Origin: Undaria pinnatifida
Lineage: Eukaryota > Sar > Phaeophyceae > Laminariales > Alariaceae
DNA length: 64,000 nt
Assembly: GCA_012845835.1 (NCBI GenBank)
Contig: JABAKD010000009.1
Location: 20,610,318 to 20,674,317, forward strand
Direction of reading: 5' to 3'
In this document: piece after piece, positions 45,740 to 58,200 of the stretch
How positions within the stretch are numbered: position 1 is the first letter of the stretch
How the letters are laid out: the number at the start of each line of letters is the position of its first letter
Translations under genes and position numbers: made by a program
The notes under the pieces: model-generated
Seen by the model: the letters and a program-made list of their open reading frames with translations, nothing else
The model's database searches: none
Told to the model about the DNA's origin: nothing

Positions 45740-47800
45740 TTCTATGTACCCCACGACGCACGCGGAGGCGTGAGTTCACAACATGGTGTCCGACCCGAGA
45801 ATCGGATTCTACAACATACCTCAGACCCACCTCGACGCCCCCGCACTGCAAACGCTCGGTAATATATGGATGGCAGACGCGCAGCTGCTTACCTAGCCGT
45901 TTCACAACCGAATCAGCACACTGGGCTTCGGCGCCGCCGACAGTTGTGTTACGTTGGACCACGCGCGCTCCAAGACATCGGTTTGGCTGTTGCCGCTCCC
46001 CTTCATCACCCCGCCCATCCTGGTCGTACTCCCGGTGTTGCGCCTCCTCTGACGATAGAAGATCAACCTGTCGCTCACTCGGACGCGCAGAAGAAAACAT
46101 GAGGGGGCGCACACGACCCAACTCAGACCTCTCGGAGAGGGGTTCCAACCGGCCGCGCGTCCACCAGCGGTGATAACATGGCCAGGGATGAAGGGGTTGC
46201 CACGTAGCGAGCTGTCGCCCGAAATGATAATAATCGAGCTTGGAATTCAGGCGCTGCGGAATTGGCCAGGAGTAGCCAGGCAGCAGCAAACGGACACGTT
46301 CTGCGGCAGAATCATGCATGTTATCGGTAATGATGAAGGGGAACTGTCAAACTCGAAGGAGGAGGACGTCGCGAGGTACCACTTGACGATCGGAGTATGT
46401 TGTAGTGCGAGGTAGGGATTAGCGAAGTACTAGCAAACAGGATGTCGGTGCTGGCCGTCCCGCACGGTTTAAGAACTGACTAGCTCGCTTTGGTACACTG
46501 TCAACACGGCCACCCCGGCGAGCTACCACTCTAGCATGATCGCTTTCCTTGGCCGTGTACATGCGTGAATACTAGATAGGGAGTTCCTCTTGTCGTGTGG
46601 GCATTATACGCAGGCGGAGACCATGCAGTCAGTGCACAGCGATGCTACCAGCCAAGCTTTGAAACCCATGGGAGATGCTGGAGGTAGCCTTGCCGAATCC
46701 CCAACAAAATCAAAACAGGAGGCCTGTTGCTGGTGGTAAAAAATGCCTCAAAGTTTGCGTTGGAGTCCCTCTCTCTGTAAAAAGAGACGCAAGGTGTTAC
46801 TCGTTTACTCTTAGACCTATATCTCACGGCTGGGGTGCCATCGTTCATTCGCGCGGGAGACAGAGGGGGCGTGACAGCGACGGTGATGAAGCATCTATCT
46901 CGTTGGCTGAAATTGCCGACAGAGTTCGATCCGGTTGACAACCCTAGAGGGTATAGAATAGTGTAGAGTGAGTAAGAGCGGTGAGTAAGAGCGTGGATAC
47001 AGGATGTGCTATCGGATTTCTGATAGTCATGGCCCGCTCGATGTGATGAACATGTCGCCCCAGCGAGTGCGCCATGCCCGACCCATCGCTGCCATTAGCG
47101 GTGACCCCCCTTCCAGCTGATTTTCGGCCGCAGCCCAGCACCTCTTTCGGCGCTTAAATTCCGTGCGGTGGACAATACGACGGTCACCGGTAGCCTCAAT
47201 AGCTTCGCCGAGAACCATAAACACTATACGACGGACGTCAAGCAGGCGCTGGAAAGTATTCGCGGAGATACTGCGGCCGTCGGCCGGCAACCGCAGCAAC
47301 CGCATCGTGACGGGCGACCTCGTTTTGGCGCGTAAGAGAATAAGTCCCACCACCAGGGGATGGCATCGGCTCTTAGAAGGTGGTCAATATCGTTTTCTAC
47401 GGCTTCGTTATCCGATGGAGGACCGCATCGTGACGGGCGACCTTGTTTTGGCGCGTGAGAGAATAAGTCCCACCACCAGGGGATGGCATCGGCCCTTAGA
47501 AGGTGGTCAATATCGTTTTCTACGGCTTCGTCATCCGATGGAGAACGAGTTCGCACCTCTCGCGTGATAGGTGGACGTGAAACTCCGCGGCATTCGACCG
47601 CAGCGGCGCCGATGTACGTACGTGACAGAAGGCGCGTTGTTAGCACAACCGGGCGACTAGATGGGAGCATCGCGGGAAGCATCTCGACGTTGTATGATCC
47701 AAGCGCAATACGCAGTCGGAAACGCTGGACAGCTTCCCGCATTGCAGTTAGACACACTCCACGCTCTGTGAAGTTATTATACGCCGAGCAGTGAGCTCGC
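45740..47800 (+). pseudogene. Remains of a second LTR retrotransposon (integrase region)
   Basis: At 46720-46950, one + frame reads KETQGVTRLLLDLYLTAGVP then SFIRAGDRGG, TATVMKHLSRWLKLPTEFDP and VDNPR, an integrase catalytic core of the Ty3 style with the second Asp preceded by IRAG. Upstream (46170-46415) a frame with RQQQTDTFCGRIMHVIG and KEEDVARYHLTIG fits the linker before integrase. Downstream (47230-47790) RPSAGNRSNRIVTGDLVLAR, RHPMENEFAPLA and, in another frame, PALQLDTLHAL fit the integrase C-terminal region. Many stops and frameshifts show that it is dead. 45740-46160 is in the same frame but unrecognised. Confidence 0.65.
47301..47546. repeat. 123-bp (41-codon) in-frame tandem duplication inside the retroelement
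   Basis: Copies 47301-47423 and 47424-47546 start CGCATCGTGACGGGCGACCT and are nearly identical. Because 123 is a multiple of three, both strands stay open across it, which explains a deceptive 177-codon frame on the - strand with a repeated IPWWWDLF motif. Confidence 0.9.
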
Positions 47801-47999
47801 CCCCCCCTTCCCCGCCGACGGGGTGCGAAGAACCCCCTGCCTGCAAGTGGACAAGAGGCGTTGGGAACGTTCCGATTATTGCGGAGGTGGTTAAGCTTAG
47901 AGCGCGGGGGGGTGGACAGGTTTACGACTTCAACTTACTGGCGAGCCCGTTTTCACGACAGCACCTGAGAAGAATAGTCGGCATCAGAGATTAAGAAAT

Positions 48000-48310
48000 A
48001 CTGGGTACGAGGGAAAGGCCAGCGCGCTGGGCGCGGCCGAGTTCCATCCCGTGTGTGTTTGGTTGTTTTGGTTTGAGGGCGAGGGTAAGGTCAGCGCGTC
48101 CGCATCGGCCGAGTAAAGCATCCTATGTTTGGGTTAACTTGGTATGGGGTTAAGGCCAGCATGTCGGGGCCATCGCGTCAGGTGCGGCCTATTTCTTTGT
48201 GTTGAGCTTGACTTGGTTTAAGGGCGAGGGCGAGACCAGCGCATCAGTCGCGGCCGAGGTTCAGTCGGTGTTATTGCTTGACTTGGTATGGGGGAGGGAG
48301 AGGTCGAGGC
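48000..48310. repeat. Degenerate tandem repeat (AAGGCCAGCGCGTC type)
   Basis: Four units of about 70-95 bp share GGGCGAGGGTAAGGTCAGCG-like, GCGGCCGAG and TTGACTTGGTATGGGG words. There is no coding evidence. Confidence 0.7.
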
Positions 48311-48974
48311 GAACGTGCGCGCTGATAGGAGGTTTTCCTCATAGGGAAAAAGCGGGCCGGGTCTTCTCCTCTCAGTCCTGGTCGACAGAAAATTCGTATT
48401 TGTTTCGCGGCGTTCGTGCGTGTGTGCTAGGGGTGCGAGTCTGCCCTGGAAACACTAGGTCAGATGTTCTCCCCGCAGTCTTGGTTGTTATAGAAAACGT
48501 CTTGAGTCCACTGCCTGGACTCTACGTGGTTGATCGTTCCCCAGTCAACAGCAGCTGGGGGGGATGTTATGGCGGTGTTAGTAATCAATGCAAGGGCTCC
48601 GCTCAGCGGGCGGCTGACGCCGCCCGCTACGCTCGCGCAACGAAAAACACGACTAAATATGAAGGAAGAAGAAGAAGAGGCCCATGCCTTGGTGCAACTA
48701 GCGATTTTTAAAGGCCAAGAGGTATTTGTGCAGAGCTAATAGCTCTGTGCTGTGCTGTGTCTGGTGTGCTTGTTGGCGATGCCACGTTCTGGTCGGCAGT
48801 ATACCACATGTCATGTGTAATTTGCGAAAAACAAAAAAAAAGCACGACGAGAACCCAAAGGGGACAGTCAATTGAAGCAATCAGAAAGAACGCAAAAATA
48901 CGAGTACAAACGTACATACCGGTACCTGGTACTTGGTACTTCGCATGATACTTGGTACTACTGCAGCACGGCAT

Positions 48975-49345
48975 ATAACCGCACAGCACCGCAAAGTACC
49001 GCACCGCACGGCAGGGCACGGCACCGCACGGCATCGCACGGCACCGCAAGGCGCTGCACAGCTGAGCTAGCGCCGCAGGGCGCTGCTGAGATTAACTGAG
49101 GTGAGCTGATGAGCCAAGCTGAGTTCAGCTGGGACCTGGTCGATACTACCTGCACGAAAAAGCAATCAAGTACGTGCAGCAAAGCGCGCAGTACGGCGCC
49201 GCACGGCTCAGCACCGCACAGTACCGTACGGCACGGCAAGGCACGGCACCGCACGAAACTGCACGGTGAGGTAGCGCTGCGGTGCGCTGCTGAGCGGAGC
49301 TGAACTGATTATGTGAGCCACGCTGAGCACAGCTGGGACCTGGTA
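48975..49345. repeat. Two-copy repeat with (GCACC/GCACGG)n core
   Basis: A run of CACGGCACCGCACGGCA-type pentamers followed by GCGCTGCTGAG and GAGCCAAGCTGAGTTCAGCT, ending CAGCTGGGACCTGGT, occurs at about 48975-49141 and again at 49190-49345. Confidence 0.8.
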
Positions 49346-49349
49346 TGAT

Positions 49350-52200
49350 GAAGCTTAGTGCAACTACAAAAAAAGGTGAAGAAAACAAAGAAAAACTGGA
49401 CCGTTCCGCAAGTTATGAAAGGAGGCGGTGTCCAAGTGGGAGGTCCTGAGAGGCCAGGGATGCACCAACCGAGCCCTCTCAGAAAAAAGACAAAAATCAG
49501 TAGTCCTATCTGATGGACTCCGGTAGGGTTGCCAGCAGATGAGGGGCACACAGAAAGGGGGACAATAATTAACCTTCCCTGCATAAATGAGCCTCTCTGC
49601 ACTCAAGCGACAGACCTCGAGCCACGTGAGGCACTCCGTTTTTTCCCGCCTTTTTTTCGTCGGAAGTATCAACCACGCAGAAAAACGACGGACTTACCAT
49701 GTATTATATTTATTTTTCTGCCATGTCGTGCAATGAGCTTGTCGTCAATGTTAATGCATGTTTTGTTTTCCTTCGTCCGAGAGAGCTCGTCCGCCCGTCC
49801 ATAGTAAACAATTGTTTGATTGTCGGTTGGGTTCTTTATTATTGCCCTTTCCTTGCAAGCGTAAAACCATCGACAGCAGCAACAACAGTGTCGTTTCGGC
49901 TCTCCAGCCAATATACATGCTCGCACTGATACAAGACCACGCAGCAGTAGTAGATACATTCACGCAAAGCTACAACATGTCAGCATGAAAGGGCAAATAC
50001 AAGAAGGGGGAACCCCCGTGGAGTCTGACGTGAAGCGTTATCTCAAGCAAACCCTGATTCCTCGAGTACCATAGATAGATGGGTAGATAGTGGCAACAAC
50101 CACATCAACCATCATAAAGCTCAACAACATTCAACCCTCACTCCGTGGACCAAGCCTACACCGTACGATCTAACATTTACGTTTATTACTATTTCTGTAT
50201 GATACCTGGTACTGGTGTACTACCACCACCACCACGACCATCTATCTCATCATTGTAATCCTATATTACTTGTATGTGATAAAATACTACTCCGTACTAC
50301 TGTACTGGTGCCCACACTGACGGAACGAGAAAAGCGAGACTAAGCGAGCAGGTAGGCGCAATAAGCACCACCGCCGGTCACGCTTGCTCCTCCCAGGATA
50401 TGAAAACACATCATACATAATACATGTGCCCTTGACCGAGCGAGAGGGTATACCGCAGACCGCAGGGGGCGGGCAAGAAAAATAGCTCGGCCTTTCTTTC
50501 TGAACAGCCCAAGTCCACCCACCCCAAAAGCCTCTTTATACGCCCCTCCCGGACTCGTCCATACGTATGTACAGGCCCCTCTAAGTTTCACGCCGATCAC
50601 TTAACTAACGGTTGGAAATATTTAAATCCCCACCAACCCACCCATCCACCCTTCTAAACTGTCATCCTCAACTGGGCGAAACAAGGAAGTGTAGTGACCC
50701 ACACACACCTTCCCCCCCCCTCCCCCCCCGCTCCAGGGCAAAAAACGCCCGCTACAGCAGTGGTGCATGCTACATCCCAGACTGCCTTACATTTTATTGG
50801 GACAGCTCGATCTCCTGGGCGAGCGTTTTCGGCAATATGATACGCAGCAAAAATGCCAATATAGCAGGAGATAGGGGACGCAGGCAACGCGTCCCCTGTA
50901 GATACACGCCTGCCAAACACCCGTGTTCGACTCAACCCCCTCGTCAGCTGAGCTAACGTAGTAGAGCGTCCTACGCCTACATGTATGCGAGAGAAGCTTG
51001 ATTCGGGTCGAACCCCATGCACCTCCCCTTACCATACCCCAAAATATCTATACATTATTTCACACGTGCCACAGGTTATGATTTAGGTAATCTACTCCTG
51101 TAGATCCTGCATTGGCCACTATCAAGCTACGGGAAGTTGTGCGAGAGCCGCATCATACAGATCCCAGCTGGCAAATATGTGCGCAAGAGCCGTGTCAAAC
51201 AGATACCACCCAGCAAACAAAATCTAGGCATGGCAGATCATACAGATCAGGGATCTGGGGTCAGTTCAAACAAATCAGGCATCTATCTACCCCCCGAAAG
51301 ACTTGACACATGAAACGGGGATCTGATTTTTCCGATGTGTGCAAAATTTCGAAATCGATGATCCCCCCCCCCCCTCCCCACCCCCCCCATGCTCTCCTCT
51401 ATTAAAACTCAAAAGCACAAGTCAAGGCTAAAACAACGTACAAGTCTTCTCATTCCTTCATCAAAACTGCCCCTGCCCTCTCTTTTCACCTTTTCTCTCT
51501 GTCACACTTTTCCAGATTATGTGTCTCGTCGTCTCCCCTTGTCCCCCTCTCCCCGATGTTGAGGCCATTTCCCAATAACGCAGCAGCGCTTGGCAACTAC
51601 GCCCGGCAACACCAAGCTAGATTGAAAGCCAAAACCAACGAGCAAACATTTGCAATACAGGAGACCGGTCGTTTGGGCACGTCAAGGCATATTGGGTTTC
51701 CACGGCCTGCGGCGCGGTATCGGCCAGGGGGAACAGTCTTTGATGCACTAGTTTTTAGTGTAGAGGACGGCCAGCCAAGGGGTCAAATCGGAGTAGACCA
51801 ACGTGCTTGACAAGGGGGGAAGGGGGGGCATGCGGGCTCTCCCTCCTCCTCTACAACAACACCTAGAGCGAGCGGCTCTTCCTGCCCATTCTAAAAATTC
51901 TAGTAATAGAAATCGCTCTTGCGAGTGACTGCCTTTTATCTCTCGGGGGGGCAATTCCATCCCCGCCCCCCTCCCCCCTATACAAACACGCCAAGGGGGT
52001 CCCACTGCCGACCCTGCCAGCTTGCCTGCCTCATGACCCCGGACAAGCTTGCCTGCCCGAGAAAAATCAGCGACGCTTGCCCTGAAGCAAGAATCAGATG
52101 AGCTTTCCGGCCTGACGACATCAAACAAGAACGCTGCGCTTGCCTGACTACATCGGAGAGCGATACGGAAGGTCTCGTAAAAGTTGCATAATGTCTACAC
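49350..52200. other. Intergenic stretch between repeats and LACS 3' end
   Basis: No gene is recognised. Short C-tracts (50705, 51362), small direct repeats (GAGCCGCATCATACAGAT and GAGCCGTGTCAAACAGAT near 51145-51205) and an inverted pair of isolated tRNA-box-like words near 50950-51030 were seen. The boxes are in the wrong order for a tRNA. Confidence 0.45.
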
Positions 52201-52203
52201 ATT

Positions 52204-55200
52204 TCACGCGGCCTGGGCATGCTGGGTTTGCCGGTCTCCGTAGAGGTGCAGAAGGGTGTCGTGGTAGTGCTTGATGACCACGTGCCGCTTGGTGCTCATC
52301 TTCTGCGTCAGCATCTCGTTCTCTTTCGTGAACCCTTCGTCTAGAAGCTCGAAGCTTCGCGGGACCTGTTGCCAAAGGAGATGGCAAGGAGAATGGAAAA
52401 GGCTGTGAGAGGACAGAAACAGCACGACGAGCGACAGCCATAACTAGAGTCGCATGCATTTTATCAGTGGTATCAAAGAGCTGAATATATGTAGTAGTGT
52501 TCATCATATACGGCTTCCACTAACCCCCTCCCCCCTCCTTTGCTCCGTCTCCGAAAGGATAGTGTGGCCAACGGCCAAACGACTAACGCAAGCAACAGAT
52601 GAGTGCGTACCCTGTCCCGGCATTGTACGGATGGCAGGGTTCATGGTCCTAAAATTAAGGCCAAGCATGAGAGTTGAAGAAGACAAGCAAAAACGCTAAC
52701 CCTAACCCTATATAATACATATGTAATACATATGTAATATATGGAAGACACGTAAAAAGCCCCCCAATGTCGACGGTGTCTCCATTAGGAGTAGGAACGG
52801 TGCTCCGTCTCGAAAGGAACGCGTGGTCAACGGTCAAAAGACTAAGGCAAGCAGCAAAGGAATACGCCCCCCCCCCCTCCCAATCCCCTAAGCCCCGCTC
52901 CCTTCCCTTACCCCCCCTCACCACCACGCCTACCTCATACTTCTTGAAGCCGTCGAGCGAGATGGCTATTTCTCCCGATATCAAGTTCCTAACGCCCTCC
53001 AGAGATGCGAGATGTTCATGGGACATGCCGGGGGTAGCACCGGCCTTCGACTCCGCCCAGGAGCGCACGAGATCCCAGTCGGGGAATACAAGCGCCACGT
53101 TAAACGGCCGGTTGTCGCCGAACACCAGCGCCTGCTCAACAAAGTCCAGAGTACGATGACGATCACGGTGTGGTGGTCTCGTCAGACACAGGGGTCAGTG
53201 CGCGATGCAGCAGCCGGCAGACGGCTCGATGTCAGCACTTGCGATCGCTGCCCTGAAGTTCTACGGGGGCAGCTTAAACAAACGCGGATGGCCTCTCGAA
53301 GGCCATACACATGGTACCAGGTACGTGCTTGTACCACTCTGACGCAGCATCAAACCACATCAGCATCGCAGAAAACCAGGGCGTTTACATCGAAAATTTT
53401 CCAACTCGCCTTCCAATGCTTACTAACACCGCAATCGGCGTTACAGGCACTACATACACGCCCGTCCGCTAGCACCGGAACCCACTGCCAGCTACTCATG
53501 TCACATTCCCCAACTTCGCCGCGATGAACGTCTCACCTGCGTGATATAGGTTGAAGACGTCATCGCGGCCTCGATGGGTCCGGGCACGACATACTTCCCG
53601 TTTTCCAGCTTATACTGCTCCTTGATGCGGCCGGTAATGCGCAGGTACGTTCCGTCTTCCATACAGCCCAAGTCTCCGGTGCGGAAGTACCTAGATTTCC
53701 ATGAAAAAAGGCCATTTGACGATAATTGTAGGGATTGCCATAAAAAATAGGCGTTGACGCGGAAAGGATGTGGGTTGTCATACGACAAAACACGCGTTTA
53801 TGGGAAAAGGGTGTGGGTTTTCACAAAAAAAAGCCGTTAGCCGAAAAGGATCAGGGTTTCCATCAAAATCAAGCGTTTTGCAGAAAAGGGTGGGCTTCTC
53901 CATTGTCGCTAAGGCACAGAAGGTGAGCGCCACTTAGCCATTGGTGATTTCGACAAAAATATCTTGGGTAGGTTTATAGATATCATCCGCGCCTGTGCAA
54001 GATGTGGTGGAAAAGCCACCCCCGAAGATGTAAGGATAACAAGTGTGACCACCTTAAAACGCTACCAAAATGTGCGAAGACTAGACGAGAAAAGTCACCT
54101 TCGGCCGTCGAAGTCGAAGAAAACCTCAGCCGACGCCTCCGGCAGGTTGTTGTACCCCTGCATCACGTTGGGCCCGGTCACGCAGACCTCTCCCTCCTAA
54201 ACGACAACAACAACGAGGGTGGAGGGTGGGGCATCGGTTCGACGTTACAAACAAACAGCAAGCATACAAACAAATAACTTTCTAAACAAACGACTAAGCA
54301 AAGTAAAGCCACGGCAATATTAAAAAAAGCAACGTAAAAGACACCACAAAAAACAACCAAACAACCAATCAACTAGCTAGCGAACCACCCCAACAAAAGG
54401 GAAAAAACAAAAACAAACAAACCAAACACAAACACAAACCGACCTAAAGCACCCTAACAAAAACCAATAGACCAAACTACCAGTTGACCCTACGAAATAA
54501 TCAAACACAGCAAACGCTATGCCATACATGGTATATCGATCCCGTCTTACCGCTCCCTCAGGCATCTCCTCGTCCCCCATGAAAATCTTGATCTGTACGT
54601 CCTCCAAGCATCGTCCAGTCGTTCCTAATCTCCGGAACTTCTGCTCAAACGGTGCGAACGAGAGCCCGCGGGAAAAAAATCAGTCTCGCGATCTCAGCAA
54701 GACTACTGCAGTCTCAAGAGGTTCTCAAGAGCGAATCCTTCCCCATAAATTGGATTACTATTACTATTAATAAGAGCATGCATTGTCAATCCCCCTCCCA
54801 CAAAATCGCTCAAACTGGAATTCCAAACAAAACAATGTAGGAGGCGCGGGTGCCCTTATAGTATATGCATGGCCGTACTCTTAAGGCCTTATGACCCTCA
54901 GATATGGGAGAAGGGAGAGGGGTGTAATCATCATGTATCATGCATGGCCGTAGTCCGTACGACCATAGGCGCTTGCACCCGCCACAAAGCCGAGGGGGGG
55001 GCGGTCACCATCGCGTCAACGCCGCAGGCCTACAGCGGGCGTTGCGCGGACCCATTGCCCAGTGTGTCAACTCTATCGATAGCAACTGAAACTACCAGTG
55101 GAGTGCCGTAAACGTTTGGGCAAGCCCGCGGCAAGCAATAACACAGGAAAATAAAGCAGAGGAGGTTCTGTTTTTTTACTAAAATACCAAGGCGTGAAAA

Positions 55201-58200
55201 GCTACCAGCACCTTTGCACTTAATTGTCTGCTCAACTGACCTGCTCGGGTGTGTTGACCGTAACAAGCGGCGAGGTCTCGGTGAGGCCGTAGCCTTCGAG
55301 TATTTTTATGTTGATGTTCTCGAAGAAGTTGAGCACTTCCATCGAGGTTGCCGCTCCTCCGACGAAGGAGACCTTCAGGTTACCTCCGAACCTCTCCCGG
55401 ATCGCACTTAGCACCGCCTGTCACACATCATTTGGTTCGGTTTGATTCGATATCGTTGGCTTGGTTCGGCACCAGCCAGTTGGACAACATTCGGTCCGGT
55501 TCGACAACATTCGGTTCGGTTCGACAACATTCGGTTCGGTTCGAGAGCATTCGGTTCGGTTCGACATTATTCGGTTCGGTTGGATACCATTCGGTTTGAC
55601 ATCGTTAGGATCGATACCATGCGGTTCGAGCACTTGGTTCTTCATCGTTCGATTCGGCATCGTTCCGTACGATGCCATACCGTCAGCCTCCACTCAGTTT
55701 GGTTGGATTGAATATTCGGTTGGACATCATTCGGTTCGACACAGTCGGTTCGAAATCCTTCGGTTCGACGCATTCGGTTCAGAATCGTTCAGTCCGACGT
55801 ACGCGCACAGGCAAGCCAAACATGACATTTCAGGGTTTCCCACCTTGTCTAGGAGGCGGTACTGTAGCTCTAGAGCGGGCCCCACGAGCTTCCCCTCCTC
55901 GACTAGCTTCCTGCGCCGGTGGGCTATCTGTAGCGACCTCTTGAAGAGGAACTGCTTCGTGGTGGTGCTATCGGCTACCTGTAAGAGTACACCATGCAGG
56001 CCAGGCAACGACAAACCCAACCCAACCCAGACAAAGCAGCAGCCTTAGTAGAGACACAGCAAGGTCGCCCGTGATACTGTTAGCGTTTGTGTTAGCGGTG
56101 GCAATCGTGGTCGAAATTTGTACCTGGTTTTATACATACGGCGTTTTTACAGGGCGCGGAAATAAAAAAAAAAATAAAGAAAGTTATCGAAATCGATATC
56201 CACAAAAAACGCATACGTAGCGAACGAAGTCGTCGAAATCGAATGCAACCATATAATAAATGTGTAATACGAACGGAAAAAAAAAAAAAAATTGACACAA
56301 AAAAGCGAAAATTACGAAAGAAACATTGGTCGAAATAGACGCAACAAACGTCGAACGAGACAAATAATTGAAATCGAAATCCATCAAAAACGTGCAACGA
56401 ACGGAACGATCGAAATCGAAATTGGTGCCTCTGGTGATGTCCGTACCTTGGCGTGAATGGCGTCGCAGACCCTCTTGAAGAGCTGCGGGACAGCGTAAAG
56501 CAAGGTCGGTTTGACCTCGGCCAGCTCATCCAGCAGGGTTGTCACGCCTCGAGAGATGCCCATCGAAGCCCCGTGCGCCATGAGAGCGTGAAGCTCCGCC
56601 GTTTGACCGTAGCCTGCCAGTCGATCAAGCATCAAACAAGGTAGCAAATCGCCACGCAGAGGTGCGAAAAATCATTGCTAAGGAAACCTAATCGTTGCGG
56701 TCTATCGGGGCAGTGTTGAGGTACACGGATCGTGACGTAGGGCAACAGTTGAAACAAGTGGAGCGCTGACATAGAGGGGGGACGGTTCAGGTAACAGACT
56801 TGAGGAGATAGAAGGACCGTAGAGACAGGCGAGATATATGTCAAGAGCGGGGGAAACAGGCCACTAACGGAAACATTAGACTACACCCCCACGTCGTCCG
56901 TGAAACCACTTTTATTCAACATACACCCCGAAAATCAGCCCCGAACCTTCAGGCATTTACATGGAGAGGGTGGTCCTCTTTTTGCATGTATCCAAGAGGG
57001 ACAAAAACGCCGTCCAAGGATGCGAGGGGACGTGGGGCACACCAAGAGGTGAGCCATGACGCCGCAAAAATGAGACGATTCTAACAACTCACAGTGAACA
57101 GAGCCCAAAACGCCACCAATTAGGGGACTTCTCTTGACAACGCCCAGCCCAGTGAGCGGGGCCCATAACGGCACGAAAAGGGGACCACTCTGACAACTGA
57201 AAGTGAGCAAGATCCATAACGCCACAAAACTAGGAAACCGATGTTATTCGTGCCACTCTATGATAAAAAGTTACACAAAAAACTCACAGTGAGCCCACGG
57301 CAGGAAGCTGAGGGAGCGGTCGTGGCAGGACACGAGATCGTCTGGCAAGATAGCCCTGAGGCCGACGATGTTGGAGATTATGTTTCCGTGCGAAAGCATC
57401 ACGCCCTTCGGCTTCCCTGTCGTGCCCGATGTGTAGATCAAAGTGGCCAGCTCTTCGGGGTGTGGGAGGTAGGCCGGGACTCTTTTGCCTGCGATGCACC
57501 AACGCCGCGGAAGGGTGGCGGTGGCGGTGGGCAGAGGGTGGGAGGAGTATGCTTGGACACAGGCATTTCGTTGGGCATTTTGGTTGGACAAATGGTTGAC
57601 ACGAGTACAAAACGATGCAGCAATAGCATGGCCCCTTTTATCCGCACTGCCTCACCGATGGTGGGATGTACTTCGCAAAAAATAAAATCTTCTTCAGCCG
57701 GGAGATCGAGGCTTTTGTCGAGACTCATCTTTGCAAGCTGTGTGTGATACTCCAACCGCGTCAGTTGCATCAATCACATCAGCCGCATCAATCGCATCAG
57801 CCGCATCAATGGTATATTGTAGCAATATGAGGGTCAAGCTATTCCGCGGAGCACTACACGTCTACGGGCTGGGCTCGTGATGGGCTCGTGTACGACGAGC
57901 CGAGCTCCAGGACATGAAGCACCTCTCTCTGCCCTTCCCTGCTCACCTTTGTTAGCGTTGAGGAGGCTTTTGAAGGACCCCGGCTTACCCTCCGGCTCCT
58001 CGAAGCAGAAAACGTGTTGGACGTTGCCTTGCACTCCGGCAAAGTGGTAGGTTTCGCGGTAAACCTCCTTCGTCGCAACGAACAAACACTTCGCGCCGGA
58101 GTCCTGGAGGATGTAACGCCAGTCTTCCGGCCGCTGTGGCAAGTAGAACCGTGTACAAGGCGGGAGGGGGAGGGGGCGGGGTGGGTGGGAGTGAGCGGGA

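Larger units (their letters stand above)
41580..45740. other. Intergenic stretch with no supported gene
   Basis: It contains a two-copy GGTGGTGGTGG-rich repeat (42020-42200), the inverted-repeat element at 42648 and a (CTA)n tract at 44941. The 118-codon hydrophobic frame at 43652-44008 looks membrane-like but has no recognisable family, no intron signals and no homologous neighbour, so I leave it uncalled. Confidence 0.45.

Noticed and set aside
45663-46319. 218-codon frame on the - strand
   Set aside because: No family resemblance; the + strand frame 45740-46415 joins the integrase remains, so this is likely a shadow.
47224-47757. 177-codon frame on the - strand with repeated IPWWWDLF
   Set aside because: The + strand reads as an integrase C-terminal region; the frame stays open only because of the 123-bp in-frame duplication.
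50940-51035. tRNA gene with TTAGCTCAG and GGGTTCGACCC boxes
   Set aside because: On either strand the two boxes are in the wrong order or spacing, and no acceptor stem can be formed.
55030-55110. Ghost of LACS exon 6 end in the following intron
   Set aside because: Only a short run (GTTGACACAC versus GTCAACACAC) resembles the exon end; not enough for a claim.
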